From Archangium violaceum (lineage in GTDB: Bacteria > Myxococcota > Myxococcia > Myxococcales > Myxococcaceae): a stretch of DNA of 64,000 nucleotides. This document shows positions 37,060-44,315 of this stretch, piece after piece (position 1 is the stretch's first letter; every line of letters begins with the position of its first letter). The stretch lies in assembly GCF_016887565.1 (NCBI RefSeq), contig NZ_CP069396.1, forward strand, positions 2,259,001 through 2,323,000, read 5' to 3'. The notes below the pieces were generated by a model that was not told where the DNA came from, ran no database searches, and was given only the letters and a program-made list of their open reading frames with translations. Position numbers and translations under genes: made by a program.

Positions 37060-38220
37060 CTACCGCTTCTTGCGCGCGAGTGCCTTCTCGCGAGCCGCCT
37101 CCCGGGCCTTCTTGGCCTTCTCGAGCTTGGCCTCGCGAGCCGCCTTGGCCTTCTCGAGCTTGGCTTCGCGAGCCGCCTTGGCCTTCTCGAGCTTGGCTTC
37201 GCGAGCCGCCTTGGCCTTCTCGAGCTTGGCTTCGCGAGCTGCCTTGAGCTTCTCGCGGGCCTCCCTGGCCTTCTCCAGCTTCGCCCGGAGCTTGTCCCGC
37301 TTCACCTGGGCCTTCTCCAGCTTCAACACCACGCGCTGGATGGACTTCTCCTTCATGTCGCACCGGGTGGCGACGGCCTTGATCGCCATCGGCCGGCCCT
37401 GGACCGGGACCGTGCTCCGCGCGAGCTCGGGAACCTCCGTGAGCAGCTTCTCCGCTTCCTCTCCGCAGCGTTGGAAGCGCTCGCGCATGTCCTTGTAGAG
37501 CGACAGCCGGGTGTCCAGGTCCTTCTCCTTCCGGGCCTTCTTCTCCAGCTCGGGCACTTCCTGGCTGCCGGTGAGCGGCCCGGAGATGAAATCAATCACC
37601 CGCTGGGCGATCCGCAACCGCGCCTCCGACTGCTCCAGGCGCCGCTCGGTGTTCCGCGCGGAGGCCGCGTAGTCCGCGTCCTTCGCCTCCAGCTCCTTGC
37701 CCGTCTGCAACTGCTCCCGGGTACGCTTGATGGCCTCGCGCACCGCCGTCACCTGAGCGGCCCCGGCGTCCTTGCCCTCGAGCGCGTCGAGCGACTCGGT
37801 GACCGCGAACATGGCCTCCACGACCGCGTCGCGCTGCTTCTCCACCGCGGCCTCGAGTTCCTTGCGCGCCTTCTCCTCGACGGACCGGTTCGCCCGCTTC
37901 ACCCGCTCCTCGCGCACCCGCGGCACGAACGCCTGGAGCTGCGCGAGCTGCGAGCGGCACATCTCCCCCTCGGGCGAGAGGTCGACATCCGGGTGCGCGA
38001 GCAGCTCCCGGGCCTTGGCCAGCTTGGGCTCGGCGCTCTCAGCGTCCAGGCTGCGCAGCGCCTGCTCCGCCTCGTTGAGCAGCACGGTGGCCTCGTCCGT
38101 CCGACTCTCTCCGTTCTGCTGGCGCTGCTGCTTCGTGCTGTGGCCGCCACAGGCGGTCAGGGACACCACCAGCAGGAGAAGGGTCAGCCAGGTCGCGGAG
38201 GTCGTACGTACGGAAGTCAT
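37060..38220 (-). CDS. Coiled-coil lipoprotein with 11-residue basic repeats, upstream of toxin
   Basis: 386 residues from ATG 38220; in-frame codons extend to 38325, but this start places the lipoprotein signal (LTLLLLVVSLTACGG, Cys24) at the N-terminus. The rest is almost entirely charged alpha-helix rich in Lys, Glu, Ala and Arg. The C-terminal 60 residues contain tandem 11-residue units AAREAKLEKAK, encoded by 33-base DNA repeats, and the tail is strongly basic. It is the first gene of a three-gene operon with the toxin and immunity protein, so it may be an accessory lipoprotein like SitB, which helps SitA transfer. The function is inferred from position only. Confidence 0.75.
   Translation of the reverse strand: MTSVRTTSATWLTLLLLVVSLTACGGHSTKQQRQQNGESRTDEATVLLNEAEQALRSLDAESAEPKLAKARELLAHPDVDLSPEGEMCRSQLAQLQAFVPRVREERVKRANRSVEEKARKELEAAVEKQRDAVVEAMFAVTESLDALEGKDAGAAQVTAVREAIKRTREQLQTGKELEAKDADYAASARNTERRLEQSEARLRIAQRVIDFISGPLTGSQEVPELEKKARKEKDLDTRLSLYKDMRERFQRCGEEAEKLLTEVPELARSTVPVQGRPMAIKAVATRCDMKEKSIQRVVLKLEKAQVKRDKLRAKLEKAREAREKLKAAREAKLEKAKAAREAKLEKAKAAREAKLEKAKAAREAKLEKAKKAREAAREKALARKKR
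37114..37245 (-). repeat. Four tandem 33-bp units in the lipoprotein gene
   Basis: ggccttctcgagcttgg recurs at 37114, 37147, 37180 and 37213. The units are nearly identical and encode the 11-residue Lys/Ala/Glu repeats, so unit number could vary by slippage without breaking the frame. Confidence 0.88.
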
Positions 38221-38323
38221 CGGGCCAGGGGAGAGCATCGTCCGAAGACGCGGCGGAAGGAAGCCCACCCCCGTGTGATTCCACACGCCATTCCAGCGAG
38301 GCCGAAGCCTTACACTGCGCCCC

Positions 38324-39208
38324 ATGACCGACCGCTTGAAGGCCCTGCTCTCCTCCGCGCCGCGCTACCCCCAGCGCATCGTCTGCATGACCGAGGAGAC
38401 GACGGAGACGCTCTACCGCATCGGCGCGGGGGACCTCGTGGTGGGGGTCTCCGGTTTCACCGTCCGGCCTCCCGAGGCGCGCAAGAAGCCGCGCGTCAGC
38501 TCCTTCCTGGACGCCAACTTCGAGCGCATCCTCGAGCTGAAGCCGGACCTGGTGCTGGGCTTCTCGGACCTGCAGGCGGACCTGGGCCGCGAGCTGTGCA
38601 AGCGCGGGGTGCCGGTGGTGCTCTTCAACCAGCGCTCGCTCGCGGAGATATTGCAGACGGTGCGCGTGGTGGGCGCGCTGGTGGGCCGGGCCGAGGCCGC
38701 CGAGAAGCTGGCGGACACCCTGGAGGCCAACCTCGCGCGGCACGCCGAGGCCGCCGAGCGGCTGCCTCGCCGGCCTCGCGTCTTCTTCGAGGAGTGGCAC
38801 GAGCCGCTCATCTCCGGCATCCGCTGGTGCTCGGAGCTGGTGGAGCTGGTGGGCGGCGAGGACGTGTGCCGCGAGTCGCGCGAGCACCAGGGCGCCAAGG
38901 GCCGCATCTTCGACCCGGCCGAGGTGGCCCGGCGCGACCCCGAGGGCGTCATCGCGAGCTGGTGTGGCCGCAAGGCGAAGCGTGACAAGATCGTCACGCG
39001 ACCGGGCTGGGAGCGGGTGAGGGCGGTGGTGGACGACCAGCTCTACGAGGTGAAGAGCTCGTTCATCCTCCAGCCGGGGCCGGCGGCGCTCACGGATGGG
39101 GTGGATCAGCTCGCGTGCATCGTGGCGGCCATCGCCCGGGGAGAGAAGTTGCCGTCCCCCCGTCCCGGAGACCTGCGCGCGGCGCCGCTACCCGTTGGCC
39201 ACGCGTAG
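38324..39208 (+). CDS. BtuF-like cobalamin/siderophore-binding fold protein without signal peptide
   Basis: 294 residues. The sequence RIVCMTEETTETLYRIGAGD, VSSFLDANFERILELKPDLV and EEWHEPLISGIRWCSELVEL matches the BtuF/FecB substrate-binding fold (COG0614). Classic BtuF is periplasmic, but no signal peptide or lipobox is visible here, and no transporter permease or ATPase gene is near. It may be a cytosolic version of the family, of unknown role. Its last 21 bases overlap the end of the convergent response regulator gene. Confidence 0.82.
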   Translation: MTDRLKALLSSAPRYPQRIVCMTEETTETLYRIGAGDLVVGVSGFTVRPPEARKKPRVSSFLDANFERILELKPDLVLGFSDLQADLGRELCKRGVPVVLFNQRSLAEILQTVRVVGALVGRAEAAEKLADTLEANLARHAEAAERLPRRPRVFFEEWHEPLISGIRWCSELVELVGGEDVCRESREHQGAKGRIFDPAEVARRDPEGVIASWCGRKAKRDKIVTRPGWERVRAVVDDQLYEVKSSFILQPGPAALTDGVDQLACIVAAIARGEKLPSPRPGDLRAAPLPVGHA

Positions 39209-39577
39209 CAGGGGAATCGACTCGCTCACCACCCGCAGGAAGTCGTCGATGTCCAGCGGCTTGTGCACCAGCCGGACACCCGCCGGAGGCCGCACCCTCG
39301 GGTGGGCGGTGATCATCACCGCGCCCGTGTCGTGCAGCCGCTGCTCTCGCGCCGCCTGCTCCAGCAGCCACCCGCCGTTCTCGCCAGGCAGCATGTAGTC
39401 GGTGATGACGAGATGGAAGGACTCCGCCCGCAGACGGTCCAGTCCCTCCTCCGCCGAGCCGCTGCCAGCAACCGAATAGCCTTCGCTCTCGAGCAGGTCG
39501 GTCAGGCCCTCGCGGATGTCCTCGTTGTCCTCTATCAGGAGAATCTTCACGTTGCGTCCGGACTCTACGGGGTCCAT
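39188..39577 (-). CDS. Single-domain response regulator
   Basis: 129 residues from ATG 39577; GTG 39550, directly before KILLIEDNED, is a credible alternative start. Receiver motifs: ILLIEDNEDIREGL, phospho-Asp in VITDYMLPGENGG, MITAHPR, Lys in LVHKPLD. No output domain, so it works by protein contact. No histidine kinase is nearby. Convergent overlap of 21 bases with the BtuF-like gene. Confidence 0.9.
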   Translation of the reverse strand: MDPVESGRNVKILLIEDNEDIREGLTDLLESEGYSVAGSGSAEEGLDRLRAESFHLVITDYMLPGENGGWLLEQAAREQRLHDTGAVMITAHPRVRPPAGVRLVHKPLDIDDFLRVVSESIPLLRVANG

Positions 39578-39701
39578 CTCTCGTAAAGACGGGAGTCTCC
39601 CGCTTCCGACCCTGGATGGGAAAGCCCCAGTCTTTCCGATCAGTCAGGAGCTGTTCACTACCGTATTCCCTGGCCCTGGGGGCGTGACAGGATGGGCCCC
39701 C

Positions 39702-41444
39702 GTGTCGCTCGCCTGGCTCGCACTGATCGTCGCCCCCCTGCTGGCGGCCGACCCCGCTCCACCGCCCGTCCAGGGTTACGAGGATGAGCTCGTGCAGTGG
39801 GGTCTGGCCCAACATGGTCACCCGGTCGAGCCCGAGCCCGAGGGCAAGCGTCTGGAGGCGGTGCTGGTGGCCTCCGAGGACGTCGTCGCCTCGAGCGACC
39901 CGTACCCGTTGCTGCTCAACGTGTTCCACGCGCGCACCCGCGAGGAGGTCATCCGGCGCGAGGTGCTCCTGGAGCCGGGGGCGCCCTGGTCCGCGGAGCT
40001 CGCCCTGGAGACGGCGCGCAACCTGCGCAAGCTGGGCATCTTCGCGGTGGTGCGCGTGGTGCCGGTGCGGGGCTCCACTCCGGACGCGGTGTCGCTGCTC
40101 ATCATCACCAAGGACCTGTGGTCGCTGCGGCTCAACCAGGACATCCAGCTGGTGGGCTCGCTGGTGCAGTCGCTGCGCCTGCAGGCCACCGAGCAGAACT
40201 TCCTCGGGCTCAACAAGAAGCTGGCGGTGGACTTCCTGCTGCGCCGCGACTCGGTGAGCCTCGGGCAGACGTATCTGGACCCGCGCCTGGGTGGCAGCCG
40301 CTGGTCCCTCAACGAGTCGGCCGCGCTCATCTTCGGGCGCGAGGGCAGCGGGCTCGAGGGCTCCAAGGGGAGCGTGCTGTTGAACCGGCCCTTCTTCTCC
40401 CTGGACACGCCGTGGAGCTTCCAGACGCAGGTGGTGTGGCGCGTGCAGCCCGTGCGCGTCTTCCGCGGCGCCGACGTGTGGCAGCTGCCGTACCCCGAGG
40501 GCGGCACGGTGCCCTACATCTACGATGCGCGCGAGCTCAGCGGCAACGCACTGTACCTGCGCTCGTGGGGCTCGCGGTACAAGCTGGACGCGGGTGGGGG
40601 AGTGGGCGCGTACCACCGGCGCTATGGGGCTCCCGAGAGCTCCGGGCTCGACGAGGCCCGGCGCACGTGGTTCCAGCAGACGCTCCTGCCTCGCAGCGAG
40701 GACGCCACCTACGTGCTCGGCTACGCGCGCTTCTGGGAGACCCGCTATGAGGTGATGCGCGACGTGGACTCGTATGCGCTCTCCGAGGACTTCCAGGTGG
40801 GGCACTACGTCACCGCCACGGCGCGCTACGCGCCCGCGCTGCTGGCCGATGCGGGGAACTTCGCCGAGCTGGGCCTCACCGCCCGCTACCGTGTCCGCCT
40901 GGGGGATGCGCTCTCCTCGGTGGCCGCCGCCGCGTCCGTCCGCCGGCTCCTCGGAGGAGAAGGGCAGGGGACCTGGGTCAACCGCCGCTGGGCCGTGGAG
41001 GCGCAGCAGGTGTCCCCGAAGGTGCTCGGCGGGCGCTTCGTGGTCCGGGGGCTGCTGGACGTGAACATCGATGACCTGAACGAGCGCGTACTGCTGCTTG
41101 GAGGCGGCAACGGGCTGCGGGGCGCGCTGCCGGAGGCGTACTCGGGCAAGCGCATGGTGCTGGTCAACGTGGAGTACCGCACCCGGCCGCTCATCCTCTA
41201 CACGGTGCACCTGGGCGGCGTGCTGTTCTACGACACGGGCTCGGCGTTCGACCGGCGCCCGAGCTTCGTGCACTCGGTGGGCGTGGGTGTGCGGCTGCTC
41301 TTCCCCCAGTTCAACACCTTCCCGTTCCGGTTCGACTTCGGGTACGTCATCAACGACGACCGGCCCGATTTCGGCGGACGCTTCTCCTTCAGCGGAGGGC
41401 AGGTGACGGAGTTCCGGCCGGGGTTCCTGGATGCTCCCATCTAG
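39702..41444 (+). CDS. BamA/TamA-family outer-membrane beta-barrel protein
   Basis: 580 residues from GTG 39702, chosen because AGGA precedes it and a signal peptide follows (SLAWLALIVAPLLAADP); GTG 39684 and longer in-frame starts are possible. A POTRA-like segment follows at about 80-150 (RREVLLEPGAPWSAELALET, RNLRKLGIFAVVRVVPV), then a beta-barrel with aromatic strand endings (VLLLGGGNGLRGALPEAYSG, YRTRPLILYTVHLGGVLFYD). Only one or two POTRA units are present, fewer than in BamA, so it is probably an accessory insertase or transporter of the Omp85 superfamily. Overlaps the glycosyltransferase gene by 14 bases. Confidence 0.8.
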   Translation: MSLAWLALIVAPLLAADPAPPPVQGYEDELVQWGLAQHGHPVEPEPEGKRLEAVLVASEDVVASSDPYPLLLNVFHARTREEVIRREVLLEPGAPWSAELALETARNLRKLGIFAVVRVVPVRGSTPDAVSLLIITKDLWSLRLNQDIQLVGSLVQSLRLQATEQNFLGLNKKLAVDFLLRRDSVSLGQTYLDPRLGGSRWSLNESAALIFGREGSGLEGSKGSVLLNRPFFSLDTPWSFQTQVVWRVQPVRVFRGADVWQLPYPEGGTVPYIYDARELSGNALYLRSWGSRYKLDAGGGVGAYHRRYGAPESSGLDEARRTWFQQTLLPRSEDATYVLGYARFWETRYEVMRDVDSYALSEDFQVGHYVTATARYAPALLADAGNFAELGLTARYRVRLGDALSSVAAAASVRRLLGGEGQGTWVNRRWAVEAQQVSPKVLGGRFVVRGLLDVNIDDLNERVLLLGGGNGLRGALPEAYSGKRMVLVNVEYRTRPLILYTVHLGGVLFYDTGSAFDRRPSFVHSVGVGVRLLFPQFNTFPFRFDFGYVINDDRPDFGGRFSFSGGQVTEFRPGFLDAPI

Positions 41445-42819
41445 GTTCCTGACCCGGTCCTCGTGGCTCGCCGCGGTGGGGGCGTTCCTCGCGGTCGGAG
41501 TGGCGGCGCTCGCACGCGGCCGGGTGCACCCGGACGAGGTCTTCCAGTTCCTGGAGCCGGCCCATGGGCTGGCCTTCGGGTACAACGTGGTCGCCTGGGA
41601 GTGGGTGGACGGCCTGCGCAACCCGGCGGTGCCCGGGGTGCTGGGGGGACTGCTCGCGCTGTGCGGGGCCGTGGGGCTCGAGCACCCGTGGGCCCTGGCG
41701 GCGGTCGTGTGGTGCGCGTGCGCGGCGGTCCAGGCCCTGGGGACGTGGGCGCTGTTCCGGCTCGTGGAGGAGCGGGACGGTCGCGAGGCGGCGCTGCTGG
41801 CCGCATGCATCCACGTCACCTGGGGCGGATTCCTCCTCTACGCCGCGCGGCCGATCGGGGATGCGCTGAGCGCGGTGCCCCTGCTGGGCGCGCTCCTCTG
41901 GACGCAACGTGCGCGGGACCGGGACGGATGGCGCGAGGGGCTATGGAGCGGCGTGCTGCTGGGCGTGGCCTTCGTCATCCGCTACCCCTCGGCCGTCTTC
42001 GGGGTGCCCCTCGCCGCGAGCCTGTTGGGGGCCCGGCGCTGGCGCTCGCTCGTGGGCTTCTCGGTGGGCGTGGGCGGGGTGCTGTTGGGGCTCGGGGTGC
42101 TCGACTGGCTCACCTGGGGCTCGCCCTGGCACTCCGCCTGGCGCTACTTCCAGTTCAACATCTCCAGCGGTTCCTCGGCGTCCCAGTTCGGCCAGCGGCC
42201 GTGGTGGTGGTACGCGCCCATCCTGGCCGGCATGGCGCCCCTGCTGCTCGTCTGGCACTTCGTGCGCGGGCTGGCCCGGCGAGACGTCGTCGTGGGGGCC
42301 TTCACGTTCTACCTCGTGGTGGTGAGCGCCCTGGGACACAAGGAGGCGCGCTTCCTGGTGCCGCTGCTCCCCCTCTTCGTGGCCATCGCCGCCGGGCCCG
42401 CATCGGGAGATCTCGCCCGGTTGTCGGGCCGGCGCGGAGTGCTGGGGCTGCTTGGGGGCCTGTACGTGCTCTCCTCCGTGGCGGCGGCCACCGTGCTGTT
42501 CCCGGTCGGGCTGCGCGCGGGTGTGCTCGACGCCACCGTCGCCGCGGGCAGGGACCCGTCGCTCACCGGGCTCGTCATCGCCGGTCCCCCCGAGTGGAAC
42601 ACGGGTGGCCGCTTCTACCTGCACCGCGACGTGCCGCTGTTCGTGGGGTACGGGCGTCCCGAGGCCGAGCTCCAGGAGCGGCTCGCGGACGCGCGGTTCT
42701 CCCACGCGCTCGTGGATGGCGGGGCGGTGGGTGAGGACTCGCTGCGCTCGGCGGGCTTCTGCCTCCAGCGCCAGTGGGGCAAGGTGGCGCTCTGGAAGCG
42801 CTGTCTCAGGCGGGACTGA
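41431..42819 (+). CDS. GT22-like (Alg9/PIG-B type) membrane glycosyltransferase
   Basis: 462 residues with about nine to ten membrane segments. HPDEVFQFLEPAHGLAFGYN near the N-terminus and GHKEARFLVPLLPLFVA (the HKExRF signature) are typical of GT22 mannosyltransferases, which use lipid-linked mannose on the outer face of the membrane. The acceptor and sugar in this bacterium are unknown. It starts inside the end of the BamA-like gene, so the two are probably co-translated. Confidence 0.8.
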   Translation: MLPSRFLTRSSWLAAVGAFLAVGVAALARGRVHPDEVFQFLEPAHGLAFGYNVVAWEWVDGLRNPAVPGVLGGLLALCGAVGLEHPWALAAVVWCACAAVQALGTWALFRLVEERDGREAALLAACIHVTWGGFLLYAARPIGDALSAVPLLGALLWTQRARDRDGWREGLWSGVLLGVAFVIRYPSAVFGVPLAASLLGARRWRSLVGFSVGVGGVLLGLGVLDWLTWGSPWHSAWRYFQFNISSGSSASQFGQRPWWWYAPILAGMAPLLLVWHFVRGLARRDVVVGAFTFYLVVVSALGHKEARFLVPLLPLFVAIAAGPASGDLARLSGRRGVLGLLGGLYVLSSVAAATVLFPVGLRAGVLDATVAAGRDPSLTGLVIAGPPEWNTGGRFYLHRDVPLFVGYGRPEAELQERLADARFSHALVDGGAVGEDSLRSAGFCLQRQWGKVALWKRCLRRD

Positions 42820-43213
42820 AGGTGCGGCGGTAGTGGGGCCACGCGTCCCACAGGTAGAGGGAGAAGGGCACCCACCAGATGAAGTCATTGGTGAGGCAGA
42901 GCACCAGCGTCGCCCGGGGCCACTCGCCCTGGAGGATGAGGAGCGCGAGCCCGATCGGTCCCAGCACCTTGCCCAGCAGCCCCACCGCCGCCAGCGCGAA
43001 GCCGTGCTCCGGCCGCCGCGCCACCTCGGCGTAGAGGAGGCCGTAGACTCCGATGACCATGCCCAGGCAGGAGAAGAGGGCGGGCTGGTTCAGCGGCGGC
43101 ATGCCCGCGAAGCGGAAGAGCCACTGCGGATCCACCGCCGCGTAGAGGCCCCAGAAGATGTTGTAGAGGGCCGCGGCGGCGAACACCCCGCGATGCAGTG
43201 CACGCCGTTTCAT
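42806..43213 (-). CDS. Small integral membrane protein
   Basis: 135 residues from ATG 43213, which overlaps the upstream gene stop (ATGA). About four membrane helices (VFAAAALYNIFWGLYAAVDP, LGMVIGVYGLLYAEVARRP, FALAAVGLLGKVLGPIGLAL, FIWWVPFSLYLW). No known enzyme motif. Last gene of the operon headed by a chemoreceptor; it converges with the glycosyltransferase gene and overlaps its end by 14 bases. Confidence 0.75.
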   Translation of the reverse strand: MKRRALHRGVFAAAALYNIFWGLYAAVDPQWLFRFAGMPPLNQPALFSCLGMVIGVYGLLYAEVARRPEHGFALAAVGLLGKVLGPIGLALLILQGEWPRATLVLCLTNDFIWWVPFSLYLWDAWPHYRRTFSPA

Positions 43214-43767
43214 GGTGCCCGGACCTCCTCCACGGGCCACGGCCAGCCTCCCCCCGGAAGCTGGAGCGCGGCGTACAGGTCCCTCAGCCCCGAGCCGAAC
43301 ACGCCCACCGCCATGAGGCCGAGCACGAGGCGCAGCGACTCGGGGATGGGCGCGGGTGCCAGCACCAGGCCCGTGGGCAGGTGCCACCATGCGAGCACCT
43401 CGGGCACGAGGTGGGCGAGCACCGCGCCGTAGAGGATGGCCATCACCGCGTGTGTGCACCGCTCGCCGGGAAAGACGCCCCCGAGCGGCTGGCGCACCCG
43501 GTCCTCGACCACGAAGTCGGCGAGCGTGATGACGATCTCCGTCGCGACGACGAGCGCGAGGACGGCCGCCCAGGCCCCTCGCCACGCCAGCCAGGGCAGG
43601 CTGCCGAAGAGGAGCGCGTAGAGGAAGTCGCGCGCGGCGTGCAGCATCAGCTCGGGGCGGGTGCCCGGGACTCGCGCGGGAAGCCGTGCACGCCACTCGT
43701 GGTAGTAGAGCGTGTCGAACGCCCCCAGCGTGCCCTGGATGGCGAGCAACCACAGCGCGGTGCTCAT
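43210..43767 (-). CDS. Integral membrane protein of unknown function
   Basis: 185 residues from ATG 43767, overlapping the DUF4166 gene stop (ATGA). About five hydrophobic helices. Conserved-looking segments include FDTLYYHEWRARLP and DFVVEDRVRQPLGGVFPGER, the latter with acidic and basic residues between helices. The histidine in YYHEW and the DFLYALLFGSLPWLAW segment suggest a membrane enzyme, but no named family is recognised. Confidence 0.72.
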   Translation of the reverse strand: MSTALWLLAIQGTLGAFDTLYYHEWRARLPARVPGTRPELMLHAARDFLYALLFGSLPWLAWRGAWAAVLALVVATEIVITLADFVVEDRVRQPLGGVFPGERCTHAVMAILYGAVLAHLVPEVLAWWHLPTGLVLAPAPIPESLRLVLGLMAVGVFGSGLRDLYAALQLPGGGWPWPVEEVRAP

Positions 43768-44315
43768 GGGGACTCCTCCTCGGGGATGACGAGGCCCTCG
43801 TACGACAGCAACGCGCCCACCAGGGCCGAGCCGATGCGCACGTGGACGCGCATGCCCGTGGCGGCCTCGACGGTCTCCGCCTCGATGCGCGGGGAGAACA
43901 GCCGGGGGACGGGCAGGCGCCAGGGGCCGAGACAGAGCCAGGCTCCCACCTGTTCGTAGAAGAGGCTCCGACCCTCGGCGCGCAGTCGGAAGACGCACTC
44001 CATGGGGCCGAGCCGCTCCGCGAGCAGGCCCCCGTCCCAGGCGCGCTGCGTGGTGGCGAGCGCATGAGCGCCGAAGGTGCGCTCCCAGCACTGGCCCGCG
44101 CCCTCCCGCCGGACGACGAGGCGGGTGGGCACGTTCTCTCCGGCCGCGGGGAACCGGCACAGCCAGCCGATCAGCGCGCACAGCACGCCCCGGCCCCGGC
44201 GGATGGTGAAGTGTCCGGCGGCGTGTCCCTCGAGGTGCATGCGGCGCAGCAGGGGCGTCAGTGCCTCCCAGTCCGGTCCGAGCAGCTCGGCGTAGAGCGA
44301 CGACTCCCTGCTCAC
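43764..44315 (-). CDS. DUF4166 domain protein
   Basis: 183 residues from GTG 44315 overlapping the chemoreceptor stop (GTGA). The sequence SLYAELLGPDWEALTPLLRR and FYEQVGAWLCLGPWRLPVPR fits DUF4166, often found alone or fused to short-chain dehydrogenase-like proteins, with no known activity. It is the second of four overlapping genes (chemoreceptor, DUF4166, two membrane proteins), an arrangement that suggests joint function at the membrane. Confidence 0.75.
   Translation of the reverse strand: MSRESSLYAELLGPDWEALTPLLRRMHLEGHAAGHFTIRRGRGVLCALIGWLCRFPAAGENVPTRLVVRREGAGQCWERTFGAHALATTQRAWDGGLLAERLGPMECVFRLRAEGRSLFYEQVGAWLCLGPWRLPVPRLFSPRIEAETVEAATGMRVHVRIGSALVGALLSYEGLVIPEEESP

Noticed and set aside
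37114-37245. Tandem 33-base repeats resembling a CRISPR array
   Set aside because: Units are contiguous without spacers and encode an in-frame protein repeat.
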